A DNA stretch of 64,000 nt from MR-S7 sp000400995 (GCF_045291395.1 NZ_CP152342.1:2170001-2234000); one strand, 5' to 3'; counted from the first letter of the stretch, positions 1-8,841 are shown. Translations and numbers: made by a program. Notes: generated by a model from the letters alone, not told the origin.

Positions 1-738
1 CAGCTCTAGCACGCGCGTGGCCGTCATCACCCGCATCTGCTTGCGGCGCAGCGCCACGGCGGCCTGGCTGGAGATGCGCTCGGGCAGGCCGCCCAGGATG
101 CGCTCGCCCGCCTCCACCAGCGTCACGTCCAGGCGGAAGCGCTGGCTGCTGCCCAGGCTCTCCAGCAGCTCGGCATGGGCTTCGAGCAGCTCGGCCGACA
201 GTTCCACCCCCGTGGCGCCCGCGCCCACGATGGCGATGGACAAGGCGCGCGCCTCGGAGAAGGAGGCCCGTGCGCAGGCGCTCAGCCAGTCGGCGTGGAA
301 GCGCTGCGCGTCGCGCACGTTCTCCAGCAGGTAGGCGTGCTCGATGCCCGGCGTGCCGAAGGCGTTGGAGCCGCTGCCCAGCGCCAGCACCAGGCGCGTG
401 TAGCTCAGCGTGCGCGCGGGCACCACCTCCTCGCCGCGCGCGTTGTGCAGGGCCGCCAGGGCGAGCGTCCTGCGCCCGGCATCCAGCCCCGCCAGCTCGC
501 CCATGGCGAAGCTGAAGTGGTTGCGCCGCGCCAGCACCGTGTACGACAGGCCCTCCTGATGCACATCAAGCGTGCCGGCCGCCACTTCGTGCAAGGTCGG
601 CTTCCAGATATGGAACGCGAACCGGTCCACCAGCAGCACGCGCTCGCGCCCCTGGCGCGGCCCGAGCTGGCGCCCCAGCCGCGCCGCCAGTTCCAGCCCG
701 CCCGCGCCGCCGCCCACGATCACGATGTCGAAATGCAT
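1..738 (-). CDS. ndh: Type II NADH dehydrogenase (NDH-2), C-terminus cut by window edge
   Basis: This is a membrane-associated, non-proton-pumping NADH:quinone oxidoreductase of the FAD/NAD(P)-binding pyridine nucleotide disulphide family. Reading the minus strand from 738 gives an N-terminal FAD-binding motif (IVIVGGGAGGLELAARLG, near residues 5-22) and a second dinucleotide motif for NADH (IAIVGAGATGVELSAEL, around residue 170). The stretch FHIWKPTLHEVAAGTL is the conserved quinone-side region of the NDH-2 family. The ATG at 738 is preceded by AGGAAAGGA, which supports the start. The last part of the FAD domain and the membrane-binding C-terminus lie beyond position 1. It is divergent from katA, so both share a 160 bp control region. 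Confidence in the family is high; the exact physiological quinone is not visible. Confidence 0.88.
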   Translation of the reverse strand, partial: MHFDIVIVGGGAGGLELAARLGRQLGPRQGRERVLLVDRFAFHIWKPTLHEVAAGTLDVHQEGLSYTVLARRNHFSFAMGELAGLDAGRRTLALAALHNARGEEVVPARTLSYTRLVLALGSGSNAFGTPGIEHAYLLENVRDAQRFHADWLSACARASFSEARALSIAIVGAGATGVELSAELLEAHAELLESLGSSQRFRLDVTLVEAGERILGGLPERISSQAAVALRRKQMRVMTATRVLEL

Positions 739-814
739 GCGCCCATCCTTTCCTTGCATGCAGTGTAGAAGGCAGCGGCTATGGCGGCGTTGCAGAAATT
801 CAATGGCTTTTGTC

Positions 815-871
815 TTGCCCTCAACATAGTAAATGGCAATAATTTTCTAAAAATAAATAGTTGTTATCTAT
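815..871 (+). promoter_or_regulatory. katA control region with OxyR-like ATAG-N7-CTAT palindrome
   Basis: The AT-rich gap between ndh and katA contains ATAG-N7-CTAT at 857-871, one exact half of the OxyR recognition pattern. A degraded second half, ATAG-N7-CAAT, lies at 826-840. A possible sigma-70 promoter is TTGCCC (815-820), a 17 bp spacer and AATAAT (838-843). The spacing between the two halves is 31 rather than the usual 22 bp, so an OxyR-type LysR regulator is inferred, not shown. Confidence 0.5.
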
Positions 872-900
872 TTATCGCCACTGAAAGAAGGAGTACGACC

Positions 901-2352
901 ATGACCCACCGCCTCACCACCGCAGCCGGCGCCCCCGTCGCCAACAACCAGGACTCGCTCACCGCCGGCCCGCGCGGCCCCATGCTGCTGCAGGACCTGT
1001 GGCACCTGGAGAAGCTCGCCCACTTCCACCGCGAGGTGATCCCCGAGCGCCGCATGCACGCCAAGGGCTCGGGCGCCTACGGCACCTTCACCGTCACCGG
1101 CGACATCACGCGCTACACCCGCGCCAAGGTGTTCTCCGATGTCGGCAAGCAGACCGATCTGTTCGTGCGCTTTTCCACGGTAGCGGGCGAGCGCGGCGCG
1201 GCCGATGCCGAGCGCGACATCCGCGGCTTCGCCGTGAAGATGTACACCGAGGAAGGCAACTGGGACCTCGTGGGCAACAACACGCCCGTGTTCTTCTTCC
1301 GCGACCCGCTCAAGTTCCCCGACCTGAACAAGGCCGTCAAGCGCGACCCCTACACCAACCTGCGCAGCCCCGAGAGCAACTGGGACTTCTGGACCGGCCT
1401 GCCCGAGGCGCTGCACCAGGTCACCATCGTGATGAGCGACCGCGGCATCCCGCGCGGCTACCGCCACATGCACGGCTTCGGCTCGCACACCTACAGCCTC
1501 ATCAACCAGGCCGGCGAGCGCCACTACGTGAAGTTCCACTGGGTCTGTCAGCAGGGCATCGAGAACCTCTCCGACGCCGATGCCGCCCAAGTGGTCGCAG
1601 GCGACCGCGAAAGCAGCCAGCGCGACCTGCTCGAAGCCATCGACCGCGGCGACTTCCCCAAGTGGAAGCTGTGCGTGCAGATCATGACCGAGGAGCAGGC
1701 GCAGACCTACCGCTTCCACCCATTCGACCTGACCAAGGTGTGGAGCAAGAAGGACTACCCGCTCATCGAAGTCGGCGTGATGGAGCTCAACCGCAACCCC
1801 GACAACTACTACGCCGAGGTCGAGCAGGCCTCGTTCGCGCCGAGCAACCTGGTGCCCGGCATCGGCCCCTCGCCCGACCGCATGCTGCAGTCGCGCCTGT
1901 TCTCGTACTCCGACGCCGCGCGCTACCGCCTGGGCGTGAACCACCACCAGATCCCGGTGAACGCGCCGCGCTGCCCCGTGGCCCACTACCACCGCGACGG
2001 CGCCATGCGCGTGGACGGCAACTTCGGCCGCACCATCGCCTACGAACCCAACACCAAGGGCGAGTGGCAGGAGCAGCCGCAGTACGCCGAGCCCGTCGAG
2101 AAGCTCTACGGCGACGCCAGCCGCTGGAACTACCGCGAGGACGACGCCGACTACTTCACCCAGCCCGGCGACCTGTTCCGCCTGATGACGCCCGAGAAGC
2201 AGCAACTGCTGTTCGAGAACACCGCACGCGCCATCGCGGGCGTGCCGCAGCACATCGTGGACAAGCACATCGCGCACTGCACCCAGGCCGACCCGGCCTA
2301 CGGCGCGGGCGTGAAGGCCGCCATCGAGGCGCAGCGCGCAGGCAAGCTGTAA
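901..2352 (+). CDS. katA: Monofunctional haem catalase (small-subunit type)
   Basis: It decomposes hydrogen peroxide to water and oxygen in the cytoplasm. The 483-residue product has the catalytic histidine at H53 (RRMHAKGSGAYG), the catalytic asparagine at N126 (DLVGNNTPVFF) and the proximal haem tyrosine at Y336 in RLFSYSDAARYRLG. The distance between H53 and N126 equals that in bovine catalase (H75 to N148). Length below 500 residues places it with small-subunit catalases. ATG 901 follows AAGAAGGAG, while an in-frame extension back to 781 would run through the control region. Upstream lies an OxyR-like palindrome, consistent with peroxide induction. It converges with the lactonase gene that starts 20 bp downstream on the other strand. 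Confidence 0.95.
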   Translation: MTHRLTTAAGAPVANNQDSLTAGPRGPMLLQDLWHLEKLAHFHREVIPERRMHAKGSGAYGTFTVTGDITRYTRAKVFSDVGKQTDLFVRFSTVAGERGAADAERDIRGFAVKMYTEEGNWDLVGNNTPVFFFRDPLKFPDLNKAVKRDPYTNLRSPESNWDFWTGLPEALHQVTIVMSDRGIPRGYRHMHGFGSHTYSLINQAGERHYVKFHWVCQQGIENLSDADAAQVVAGDRESSQRDLLEAIDRGDFPKWKLCVQIMTEEQAQTYRFHPFDLTKVWSKKDYPLIEVGVMELNRNPDNYYAEVEQASFAPSNLVPGIGPSPDRMLQSRLFSYSDAARYRLGVNHHQIPVNAPRCPVAHYHRDGAMRVDGNFGRTIAYEPNTKGEWQEQPQYAEPVEKLYGDASRWNYREDDADYFTQPGDLFRLMTPEKQQLLFENTARAIAGVPQHIVDKHIAHCTQADPAYGAGVKAAIEAQRAGKL

Positions 2353-2371
2353 ACGCGGCAGCCGGGGGCGC

Positions 2372-3559
2372 TCAGCGCTCCCCGTCCTGGCCGCTGCCGG
2401 CCCAGAAAAGCTGCCCGGTCCCGACCGGCACCGCAACGTGATCGAGCAGCGCCAGGCAGCCGTCATGGCCGATGCGGAAGATGCTGAAGCCGGCCGGACA
2501 GTCCTCGACGCCCGTGTCCGTGCGCCGCTGGCTGGCCTGCCGCAGGGCAGCCACCAGCAGCCGGCCGCCCTGCGCGATGGCGATGCAGCGCGCGTGCAGG
2601 CCGTGCAGCGGCGTGGTCTGTATCCGTACCGGCTCGCCCGTGCGCGCATCGAGCCGGAAGACCACGATGCTGTTTTCGCCACCCGCCCAGACCATGTGGG
2701 GCCCATCCGGCACCACGGCGTGCGAGCGGTTCACCGCATAGGCGAAGCGGCCGTTGGGATGCAGTTCCAGCGCACCGGCGAGCTGCGGGCGGTGGATGCG
2801 CTCCGGGTGCTGCAGCATGCCCACGGTGCAGGCCGGCTGCGCGGCGATACGGCCCTTGCAGACGTGGAACATGGCCAGCGCGTTCTGCCGCTCCAGCACG
2901 GCATACATCCAGGGCGCCGTGGGATGGAACGCGCAGTTGCGCGGACCGAAACCGAAGCCGCCCCGTGGCGAGACCACTTGCACGAGCCTCGCCTGATCCT
3001 GCTCGATGCGCAGCACGCGCAGCGATCCGGGGTTCTCTGCACGCTCCGCCGTGGCATCGTCGCCGCGGCAGGTCAACAGCACCTCGTCGCTGCCGGGCAC
3101 GGGCAGGATCTGGTGCGGGAACCAGCCCACGAGATCCGCCCCTTCCCAATGGCCGATGCATCGGTCCACCCTGCCCTCCCCGTCCAGCGCATGCACGGTC
3201 ACCGCGGCAGGCAGGTTGTAGGCGATGAGCAACCGATGCCCTGCAAGATCGAGCGCTGCATGGATGGGCCGGTGCGGCAGGGCGATGGGATCCATCAGCA
3301 TGCGCATCGCCCCATCCACTGCGACCAGCGCCAGCCAGTGCCGGTCGCCCCGGCTGTCCACGCCGCCATTGCTGCAGGCCACGTACAGCAGCGCACGCGC
3401 GGGGTCGAGGCAGGCGTACTGCACGTTGCAGGGCATGGCCAGCGCGGCGATCTCGCGCATGCGGCCGTCCGCATCCAGTGCGTAGCGGATCAGTCGGTCG
3501 CCGACTGCCGCGAAGAAGTATTCCTCACCCTCGGCCAACGATGGGGAAGTGCCCGCCAC
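2372..3559 (-). CDS. Lactonase-family seven-bladed beta-propeller protein
   Basis: The 395-residue protein has the repeated strand pattern and short motifs (HPTAPWMYAVLE, HPNGRFAYAVNR, GGRLLVAALR) of the 6-phosphogluconolactonase/lactonase beta-propeller family (the Pgl and carboxy-muconate cyclase fold). There is no signal peptide, so it probably acts in the cytoplasm, hydrolysing a sugar or aromatic-derived lactone; the substrate cannot be told from sequence. The start is a GTG at 3559 with AAGGAGA five bases upstream. It is transcribed divergently from the first IclR gene, and the GTTACG-N5-CGTAAC palindrome between them suggests that regulator controls it. A different beta-propeller activity is possible. 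Confidence 0.7.
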   Translation of the reverse strand: MAGTSPSLAEGEEYFFAAVGDRLIRYALDADGRMREIAALAMPCNVQYACLDPARALLYVACSNGGVDSRGDRHWLALVAVDGAMRMLMDPIALPHRPIHAALDLAGHRLLIAYNLPAAVTVHALDGEGRVDRCIGHWEGADLVGWFPHQILPVPGSDEVLLTCRGDDATAERAENPGSLRVLRIEQDQARLVQVVSPRGGFGFGPRNCAFHPTAPWMYAVLERQNALAMFHVCKGRIAAQPACTVGMLQHPERIHRPQLAGALELHPNGRFAYAVNRSHAVVPDGPHMVWAGGENSIVVFRLDARTGEPVRIQTTPLHGLHARCIAIAQGGRLLVAALRQASQRRTDTGVEDCPAGFSIFRIGHDGCLALLDHVAVPVGTGQLFWAGSGQDGER

Positions 3560-3621
3560 GAACGTCTCCTTGTAAAGGTATGCCTGGCGATGATGGCGAT
3601 ACCCATCCCGCCTGCCAATCC

Positions 3622-3638
3622 GTTACGCATTGCGTAAC
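3622..3638. promoter_or_regulatory. Putative IclR operator GTTACG-N5-CGTAAC, copy 1
   Basis: A perfect 6-bp inverted repeat with a 5-bp centre (GTTACGCATTGCGTAAC) lies between the divergent lactonase and IclR genes. The same arms and spacing recur at 4441-4457 and 8815-8831, each time in front of a gene next to an IclR regulator. Size and spacing fit IclR-family operators; binding is inferred. Confidence 0.7.
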
Positions 3639-3665
3639 ACCCTGCCGCATGGCTACCATGCCTCC

Positions 3666-4430
3666 ATGTCCACACGCCCGCTGCTCCAGCCAACCAGTGG
3701 CACACCACCGGAACTGTCCCGCGACCACGTGCAGGCCGTGCACCGCGCCATGTCCATCCTCACCGCCTTCCACGGCGACGAGCAGTTCCTGCCCCTGGCC
3801 GAGCTGGCACGCCGCACCGGCATGCACAAGCCCACGGCGCTGCGGCTCGCACGCACGCTGGCGCTCTCGCGCTTCCTGGTGCAGCGGGGCGACGGCGCGT
3901 GGCGGCTGGGCCCTTCCGCGGGCTGGATCGGCTCGCGCTACCAGGCCCAGTTCGACGTGGAATCGGCCATCGAGCCCATCCTGCGCCAGCTCTCCGCGCT
4001 CACCGGCGAAAGCGCCTCGTTCTACGTCTACGAAGGCAATTTGCGCAGCTGCCTCATGCGCTGCGACGGCCCCACCGCGCGGCCCGACCATCCACGCTCC
4101 GGCGAACTCCTGCCGCTGGAGCTGGGCGCGCCCGGCCGCGTGATCCTCGCGGCCCTCGGCCAACCCGGCGACATGTACGAACGCATCCGCCGCCGCGGCT
4201 ACCACTACGCGCGCGCCGAGCGGGCCACCGGTGCGGCCAGCGTGGCAGCGGCCGTGCGCGGGGCGCAGGGCATGGTGCTGGGCGCCATCAGCACGTCCGG
4301 CCCCGTGGAGCGGCTGACCATCGCCTTGCTGCGCCGCCATGCACCGCACACCGTGGCCGCCGCGCGGCAACTGGGCGCGGCGCTCGGCGGCATGCCGGCC
4401 ACGGCGCTGCGCGCCACCTGGCATCCGTAA
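3666..4430 (+). CDS. IclR-family transcriptional regulator 1
   Basis: The 254-residue protein has an N-terminal winged helix-turn-helix (PLAELARRTGMHKPTALRLA, residues about 35-54) and a C-terminal IclR effector-binding domain with the pattern ELLPLELGAPGRVILAAL. Such proteins bind small carboxylate metabolites and control adjacent catabolic operons. The ATG at 3666 is preferred over one at 3630 because the latter lies inside the operator palindrome. It is a close paralogue of the regulators at 8842-9564 and 19354-20111. Operators on both sides of the gene (3622-3638 and 4441-4457) suggest it regulates itself, the lactonase and the hydroxy-acid dehydrogenase/Bug operon. Effector unknown. Confidence 0.9.
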   Translation: MSTRPLLQPTSGTPPELSRDHVQAVHRAMSILTAFHGDEQFLPLAELARRTGMHKPTALRLARTLALSRFLVQRGDGAWRLGPSAGWIGSRYQAQFDVESAIEPILRQLSALTGESASFYVYEGNLRSCLMRCDGPTARPDHPRSGELLPLELGAPGRVILAALGQPGDMYERIRRRGYHYARAERATGAASVAAAVRGAQGMVLGAISTSGPVERLTIALLRRHAPHTVAAARQLGAALGGMPATALRATWHP

Positions 4431-4440
4431 GCCCTTTGCC

Positions 4441-4457
4441 ATTACGCATTGCGTAAC
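4441..4457. promoter_or_regulatory. Putative IclR operator, copy 2
   Basis: ATTACG-CATTG-CGTAAC repeats copy 1 with one change in the first arm and is followed by a further half-site-like CGCATTGC. It sits 42 bp before the start of the hydroxy-acid dehydrogenase gene, where a repressor or activator would act. Confidence 0.68.
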
Positions 4458-4498
4458 GCATTGCAGCTGCCGTCGGCGCCGGATTCCAATGCGCCCCC

Positions 4499-5713
4499 AT
4501 GACCCCAAACCCGCCCCGGCAGCAGCTCGGCCCCGCGCCGAACGCCCGCAGCCACCTGCCTCCCCGCCTGCGCGGCATCCTTTCGCTGGGCGACCTCGAA
4601 GCTGCCGCCCGCCGCACGCTGCCGCGCCCCATCTTCGGCTACCTGCAAGGCGGCGTGGAGGACAACGTCACGCTGCAGGCCAATACCTCGGCCTTCCGCC
4701 AATGGCTGTTCCGCACCAACGTGCTGGTGAACGTCTCGCGCCGCGACCAGGCCACCACGCTCATGGGCACGGCCTACCGCGCGCCCTTCGGCATCGCGCC
4801 CATGGGCCTGTGCGCGCTCTTCGCCTTCGAGGGCGACCTGGCCCTGGCCCGCGCCGCCGAGGCCGCCGGCATTCCGTTCGTGCTGAGCGGCGCGTCGCTG
4901 ACCCCCATGGAGCGGGTTGCGCAGGCCGCGCCCACCTGCGGCTGGTTCCAGGCTTACATTCCCGGCGAGCCCGCGCACATCGAGGGGCTGGTGCAGCGCG
5001 TCACGCAAGCAGGCTTTCGTACGCTGGTGGTGACGGTGGACACCGCCACGCTCGCCAACCGCGAGAACAACGTGCGCGTGGGGTTTTCCACGCCGCTGCG
5101 CCCCAGTCTGCGCCTGGCTTGGGATGGCCTCATCCGCCCACGCTGGCTGCTGGGCACGCTCGCCCAGACGCTGGTGAAGAACGGCATGCCCCACTTCGAG
5201 AACGCCGGCGCCGGCCGGGGCGTTCCCATCATCTCGCGCAGCGTGGTGCGCCAGTTCGGCCTGCGCGACCACCTGAACTGGGAACACCTCGCCCTCATCC
5301 GCCGCCTGTGGACGGGCAAGCTCGTCGTCAAGGGACTGATCTCGGCAGACGACGTGCGGCGGGCCGAGCAGGCCGGCGCCGACGGCGTAATCCTCTCCAA
5401 CCACGGCGGCCGGCAGCTCGACGGCACGGCGCCGCCGCTGCGCACCGTGTCCGAAGCAGCTCGCGTGAAGGGCAGCATGGCGCTCATGCTCGACAGCGGC
5501 GTGCGCCGCGGCACCGACGTGCTCAAGGCCCTGGCCCTGGGCGCGGACCACGTGTTTGTCGGCCGCCCCATGGCCTATGCCGCCGCGGTGGGCGGGCAGG
5601 CCGGCGTGGCGCACGCCATCGGCCTGCTGTACGACGAGATCCACCGCGACATGGCCCTGCTGGGCGTGTCCTCGCTGGCCGAGCTGAACGACGGCCACCT
5701 CATCCCCGCTTGA
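4499..5713 (+). CDS. FMN-dependent alpha-hydroxy-acid dehydrogenase
   Basis: A 404-residue TIM-barrel flavoenzyme of the L-lactate/mandelate/glycolate oxidase family, oxidising a 2-hydroxy acid to a 2-oxo acid. The family signature SNHGGRQLDG contains the catalytic base H302, and the FMN phosphate loop is seen in DSGVRRGTDVLKAL and GADHVFVGRPMAYA. The region AYIPGEP replaces the usual QLYV-type loop near the flavin, hinting at a substrate other than lactate. ATG 4499 lies 42 bp after the IclR operator. It is followed 14 bp later by a Bug binding-protein gene and forms a two-gene operon with it. Substrate probably related to the ligand of that binding protein; not determinable here. Confidence 0.88.
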   Translation: MTPNPPRQQLGPAPNARSHLPPRLRGILSLGDLEAAARRTLPRPIFGYLQGGVEDNVTLQANTSAFRQWLFRTNVLVNVSRRDQATTLMGTAYRAPFGIAPMGLCALFAFEGDLALARAAEAAGIPFVLSGASLTPMERVAQAAPTCGWFQAYIPGEPAHIEGLVQRVTQAGFRTLVVTVDTATLANRENNVRVGFSTPLRPSLRLAWDGLIRPRWLLGTLAQTLVKNGMPHFENAGAGRGVPIISRSVVRQFGLRDHLNWEHLALIRRLWTGKLVVKGLISADDVRRAEQAGADGVILSNHGGRQLDGTAPPLRTVSEAARVKGSMALMLDSGVRRGTDVLKALALGADHVFVGRPMAYAAAVGGQAGVAHAIGLLYDEIHRDMALLGVSSLAELNDGHLIPA

Positions 5714-5727
5714 AGAAGGAGACACCC

Positions 5728-6717
5728 ATGCAAACCACCCTCACCCGGCGCGCCGCACTGGCGGCCACGCTCGCCACGGCATTCGGCCCGCTGCCCAACG
5801 CGCTGGCCCAGCCGGGCGGCTACCCCGCCCGGCCCGTCAAGGTCATCGTGCCCTTCGTGCCCGGCGGCAATGCCGACAGCACCGCGCGCATCTTCGCCGA
5901 GGCCTACGGCCAGCGCCTGGGCCAACCTTTCGTGATCGACAACCGCGGCGGGGCGGGCGGCATGATCGGCACCTCGCAGATGGTGCGCTCCGAGCCCGAC
6001 GGCTACACCCTGCTCATGGGCACGACCGGGCCCATCGTCTCCAGCTGGCAGATGGCGGGCAAGGCGGCCACGTATGGCCTGAAGGACATGAAGCCCGTAG
6101 CCCTGCTCACGCTGGTGCCGGGCGTGCTGGTGGTCAATGCCGGCTCCGCCCTCAAGACCTGGCAGGACTTCGCGGCCCATGCCAGGGCCCGTCCGGGTGA
6201 GGTGCGGATCGGCCATCCGGGCAACGGTACGGCGGGCCACGTCAACATCCTGCAGATGCAGAAGGCGCTGGGCACGCAGTTCGTGATCGCCGGCTACAAG
6301 GGCGCCGGCCCCGCCGTGCAGGATCTGCTGGGCAACCAGCTCGACGCCGTCGCTACGGATCTGCCCTCGGCCCTGCAGTTGGTCAAGGGCGGCAAGCTGC
6401 GCGCGCTGGGCGTGGTTTTCCCGCAGCGGGTGCCTTCGCTTCCCGGCGTACCCACCATGGCCGAGGCGGGGCAGCCCGAGGTGGACATTGCCCCCTTCAC
6501 CGCCGTCATGGCGCCGCGCGCCGTGCCCCAGGCCGTGGTGGACAGGCTCATCGAGACCAACGACGCCGTGCTGGCCGACGCTGCCACGCGCAAGCGCGTG
6601 GAAGACATCGGCGGCGTACCGACCAGGATGGCAACGGCGGACTTCGAGAGGTTCCTGGCGCGCCAAGCCGAAACCTACGCCGGGCTCATCCAGTCGGGGT
6701 TGCTGACGGCGGAGTGA
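5728..6717 (+). CDS. Bug/TctC-family periplasmic binding protein 1
   Basis: A tripartite tricarboxylate transporter-type substrate-binding protein of 329 residues. It has an N-terminal export signal ending near ALAQ (about residue 28) that includes the twin arginine RRAAL, then the family hallmarks YPARPVKVIVPFVPGG and EPDGYTLLMG. Such proteins bind carboxylates in the periplasm. The start at 5728 has AAGAAGGAGA upstream. It is cotranscribed with the hydroxy-acid dehydrogenase gene, which suggests that the ligand is the enzyme's substrate or a precursor. No TctA or TctB membrane subunit is nearby. It converges with the LigJ-like gene; stops are 9 bp apart. Confidence 0.93.
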   Translation: MQTTLTRRAALAATLATAFGPLPNALAQPGGYPARPVKVIVPFVPGGNADSTARIFAEAYGQRLGQPFVIDNRGGAGGMIGTSQMVRSEPDGYTLLMGTTGPIVSSWQMAGKAATYGLKDMKPVALLTLVPGVLVVNAGSALKTWQDFAAHARARPGEVRIGHPGNGTAGHVNILQMQKALGTQFVIAGYKGAGPAVQDLLGNQLDAVATDLPSALQLVKGGKLRALGVVFPQRVPSLPGVPTMAEAGQPEVDIAPFTAVMAPRAVPQAVVDRLIETNDAVLADAATRKRVEDIGGVPTRMATADFERFLARQAETYAGLIQSGLLTAE

Positions 6718-6725
6718 ATCCTGCG

Positions 6726-7751
6726 TCAGCGCCCCTGCCCGCGCAGCAGCGCATCCAGGCGCGGGTACACGCGGCGCGCGTTCTGCTCGAAGAGCTTGTG
6801 CCGCTCGGCGTCGCAGACGCCCTGCACCGCGTCCACGTAGCGGCGCGTGTCGTCGAAGTTGAAGCCGGTCTGGGGATCCACGCCCTTCACCGCGCCGAAG
6901 ATCTCCGAGGCGAACAGCACGTTGTCCGCCGGGATCACCTTCAGCAGCAGGTCGATGCCCGGCTGGTGGTACACGCAGGTGTCGAAGAACACGTTGCGCA
7001 GCAGCTCCTCCATCGGCGGGCGGTTCAGTTGCTGCGCCAGCCCGCGGTAGCGGCCCCAGTGGTAGGGCACGGCGCCGCCGCCGTGCGGGATCACCAGGCG
7101 CAGCGTGGGGAAGTCCTTGAACAGATCCGACAGCACGAACTGCATGAACGCGGCCGTGTCGCCGTTCAGGTAGTGCGCGCCCGTGTGGTGGAAGTTGGGG
7201 TTGCACGAGCAGCTCACGTGCACCATGCCGGGCACGTCTAGCTCCACCATCTTTTCGTAGAGCGGGTACCAGTAGCGATCCGTCATCGGCGGATCGGTCC
7301 AGTAGCCGTCCGAAGGATCGGGGTTGACGTTGCAGCCCACGAAGCCCAGCTCGTTCACGCAGCGCTCCAGCTCCACGACGCATTGCGCCATGCCCGAGCG
7401 CGGCGACTGCGGCAGTTGGCACACGGCGGCGAATTCGTGCGGATAGAGGCGCGTCACGCGGTGGATCAAGTCGTTGCACGCCTGCGTCCAGTGCCGGCTG
7501 GTCACCGCGTTGCCCACGTGGTGCGCCATGGCGCCGGCCGTGGGCGAGAAGATCGTCATGTCCACGCCGCGCAGGCGCTGCGTGGCGAGCTGGTTCGGCT
7601 CCAGGCTGGCGCGGATCTCGTCGTCGCTGATGCGCACGTCCGGGCTCAGTGCGGGCGCGCCCGGCTCCGCGAGCAGCGCCACCTGCCGCGCGCGGTAGTC
7701 GTTGAGCGCCTTGGGCGCCGTGGTGTAGTGGCCGTGGCAGTCGATGATCAT
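6726..7751 (-). CDS. ligJ: 4-oxalomesaconate hydratase-like amidohydrolase (LigJ family)
   Basis: The 341-residue product closely resembles LigJ of protocatechuate 4,5-cleavage, which hydrates 4-oxalomesaconate to 4-carboxy-4-hydroxy-2-oxoadipate. Seen directly are the metal-binding start MIIDCHGHYTTAPKAL (H6, H8), the segment GAHYLNGDTAAFMQ, the motif VIPHGGGAVPYHWGR and FFDTCVYHQPGIDLL, all in LigJ order and spacing. The start is set at 7751 because the family begins at MIIDCHGHY; an upstream in-frame extension would overlap the previous gene. Only 8 bp separate it from the stop of Bug protein 2, so the two form an operon. Together with LigI- and LigK-like genes further on it suggests an oxaloacetate- and pyruvate-yielding pathway. 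Confidence 0.82.
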   Translation of the reverse strand: MIIDCHGHYTTAPKALNDYRARQVALLAEPGAPALSPDVRISDDEIRASLEPNQLATQRLRGVDMTIFSPTAGAMAHHVGNAVTSRHWTQACNDLIHRVTRLYPHEFAAVCQLPQSPRSGMAQCVVELERCVNELGFVGCNVNPDPSDGYWTDPPMTDRYWYPLYEKMVELDVPGMVHVSCSCNPNFHHTGAHYLNGDTAAFMQFVLSDLFKDFPTLRLVIPHGGGAVPYHWGRYRGLAQQLNRPPMEELLRNVFFDTCVYHQPGIDLLLKVIPADNVLFASEIFGAVKGVDPQTGFNFDDTRRYVDAVQGVCDAERHKLFEQNARRVYPRLDALLRGQGR

Positions 7752-7759
7752 GGACGGGC

Positions 7760-8737
7760 TCAGTTCAGTTCGATACCGGATTCGCGGATCACCTTGTCCC
7801 ACTCGGCCGATTCCTTGCGCGTGCGCTCACCCAGTTCCTTGGCCGAGGTCACGTGCAGGTCCACGCCCTGGGCCTGCAGCCGGTCGTCGAACGCCTTGTC
7901 GGCGGCGAGCGCCGACAGCGCCTTGCCGAGCCGGGCGATGACCGGCGCGGGCGTGCCCGCCGGGGCGTAGAGGGCGTACCACGTCGTGTACTCGAAGCCG
8001 GGCACGCCGGCCTTGCTGATCAGGGGAATGTCCTTGTACGCGGGCGACGGCGAGGGCCCGGTGACGGCCACCACGCGGATCGCGCCCTTGTCGATCATGC
8101 CCTTCATCGACGGCAGGCTGCTGAACATGGCCTGCACCTCGCCCGAGGCCAGGTCGGTCATGGCCTGCGACGTGCCCTTGTACGGCACATGCCGCGCCTC
8201 GATGCCGGCGGCGCGCTTGAACAGCTCGGCGCCCAGGTGCGCGAGGCCGCCCACGCCGGCCGAGGCGAGATTCACCGCGCCCGGGTGCGCCTTGGCGTAG
8301 TCGGTCAGCTCCTTCACCGTACGCACGGGCAGCTTGCTGGACACCACCAGCACGTGCGGGCTGGTGGTCACCATGCCCACGGGCGCGAGCTGCGTGAGGA
8401 TGTCCACGCGGTTCTTGGCCAGCAGCGGCTGGATCACCACGTTGCCCGATGCCGCGAACAGCAGCGTGTGCCCATCGGCCGGTGCGCGCGCCACGGTGTT
8501 GAGAGCGGGCACGCCGGCGCCGCCGCCCATGTTCTCCACCACCATGGACTGGCCCAGATCCTTGCCCAGCGACTGGGCCATCTCGCGCGCGATCACGTCG
8601 GCCGGGCCGCCCGCGGCGAAGGGCACGACCACGCGGATGGGCTTGGCGGGATAGGCGTCCGCCTGGGCCAGGGCCTGCGGGGCGATCAAGGCGGTGCATG
8701 CGCACAGGGCTGCGCCGAATACGGCTCGCTTCGTCAT
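7760..8737 (-). CDS. Bug/TctC-family periplasmic binding protein 2
   Basis: The 325-residue protein starts MTKRAVFGAALCACTALIA and has a Sec signal peptide ending at ALAQ (about residue 24). The mature part begins YPAKPIRVVVPFAAGG and contains GHTLLFAASG and HVPYKGTSQAMTDL, the typical Bug ligand-cleft segments. ATG 8737 is chosen because CAGGAGAC precedes it; an upstream in-frame ATG at 8767 has no such site. It is the first gene of an operon with the LigJ-like hydratase and lies downstream of operator copy 3. The ligand is likely an aromatic or aliphatic polycarboxylate that feeds LigJ; this is inference from context. Confidence 0.93.
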   Translation of the reverse strand: MTKRAVFGAALCACTALIAPQALAQADAYPAKPIRVVVPFAAGGPADVIAREMAQSLGKDLGQSMVVENMGGGAGVPALNTVARAPADGHTLLFAASGNVVIQPLLAKNRVDILTQLAPVGMVTTSPHVLVVSSKLPVRTVKELTDYAKAHPGAVNLASAGVGGLAHLGAELFKRAAGIEARHVPYKGTSQAMTDLASGEVQAMFSSLPSMKGMIDKGAIRVVAVTGPSPSPAYKDIPLISKAGVPGFEYTTWYALYAPAGTPAPVIARLGKALSALAADKAFDDRLQAQGVDLHVTSAKELGERTRKESAEWDKVIRESGIELN

Positions 8738-8814
8738 CACGGTGTGTCTCCTGAGGGCCCTCCACATGGGGCCGCGGCGCGATGGTAGGAACGATGCGGC
8801 GCGCTGCGAAGCAC

Positions 8815-8831
8815 GTTACGGCAGGCGTAAC
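8815..8831. promoter_or_regulatory. Putative IclR operator, copy 3
   Basis: GTTACG-GCAGG-CGTAAC has exactly the arms and spacing of copy 1 but a different centre; the arms extend one further base each side (8814-8832). It lies between the stop of IclR gene 2 and the start of Bug protein 2, so it should control the Bug2-ligJ operon. Confidence 0.7.
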
Positions 8832-8841
8832 GCCCGCAGGG

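Noticed and set aside
868..2706. A 612-codon open frame opposite katA
   Set aside because: It covers katA and its promoter on the other strand and continues into the lactonase gene in the wrong frame; composition is that of a shadow frame.
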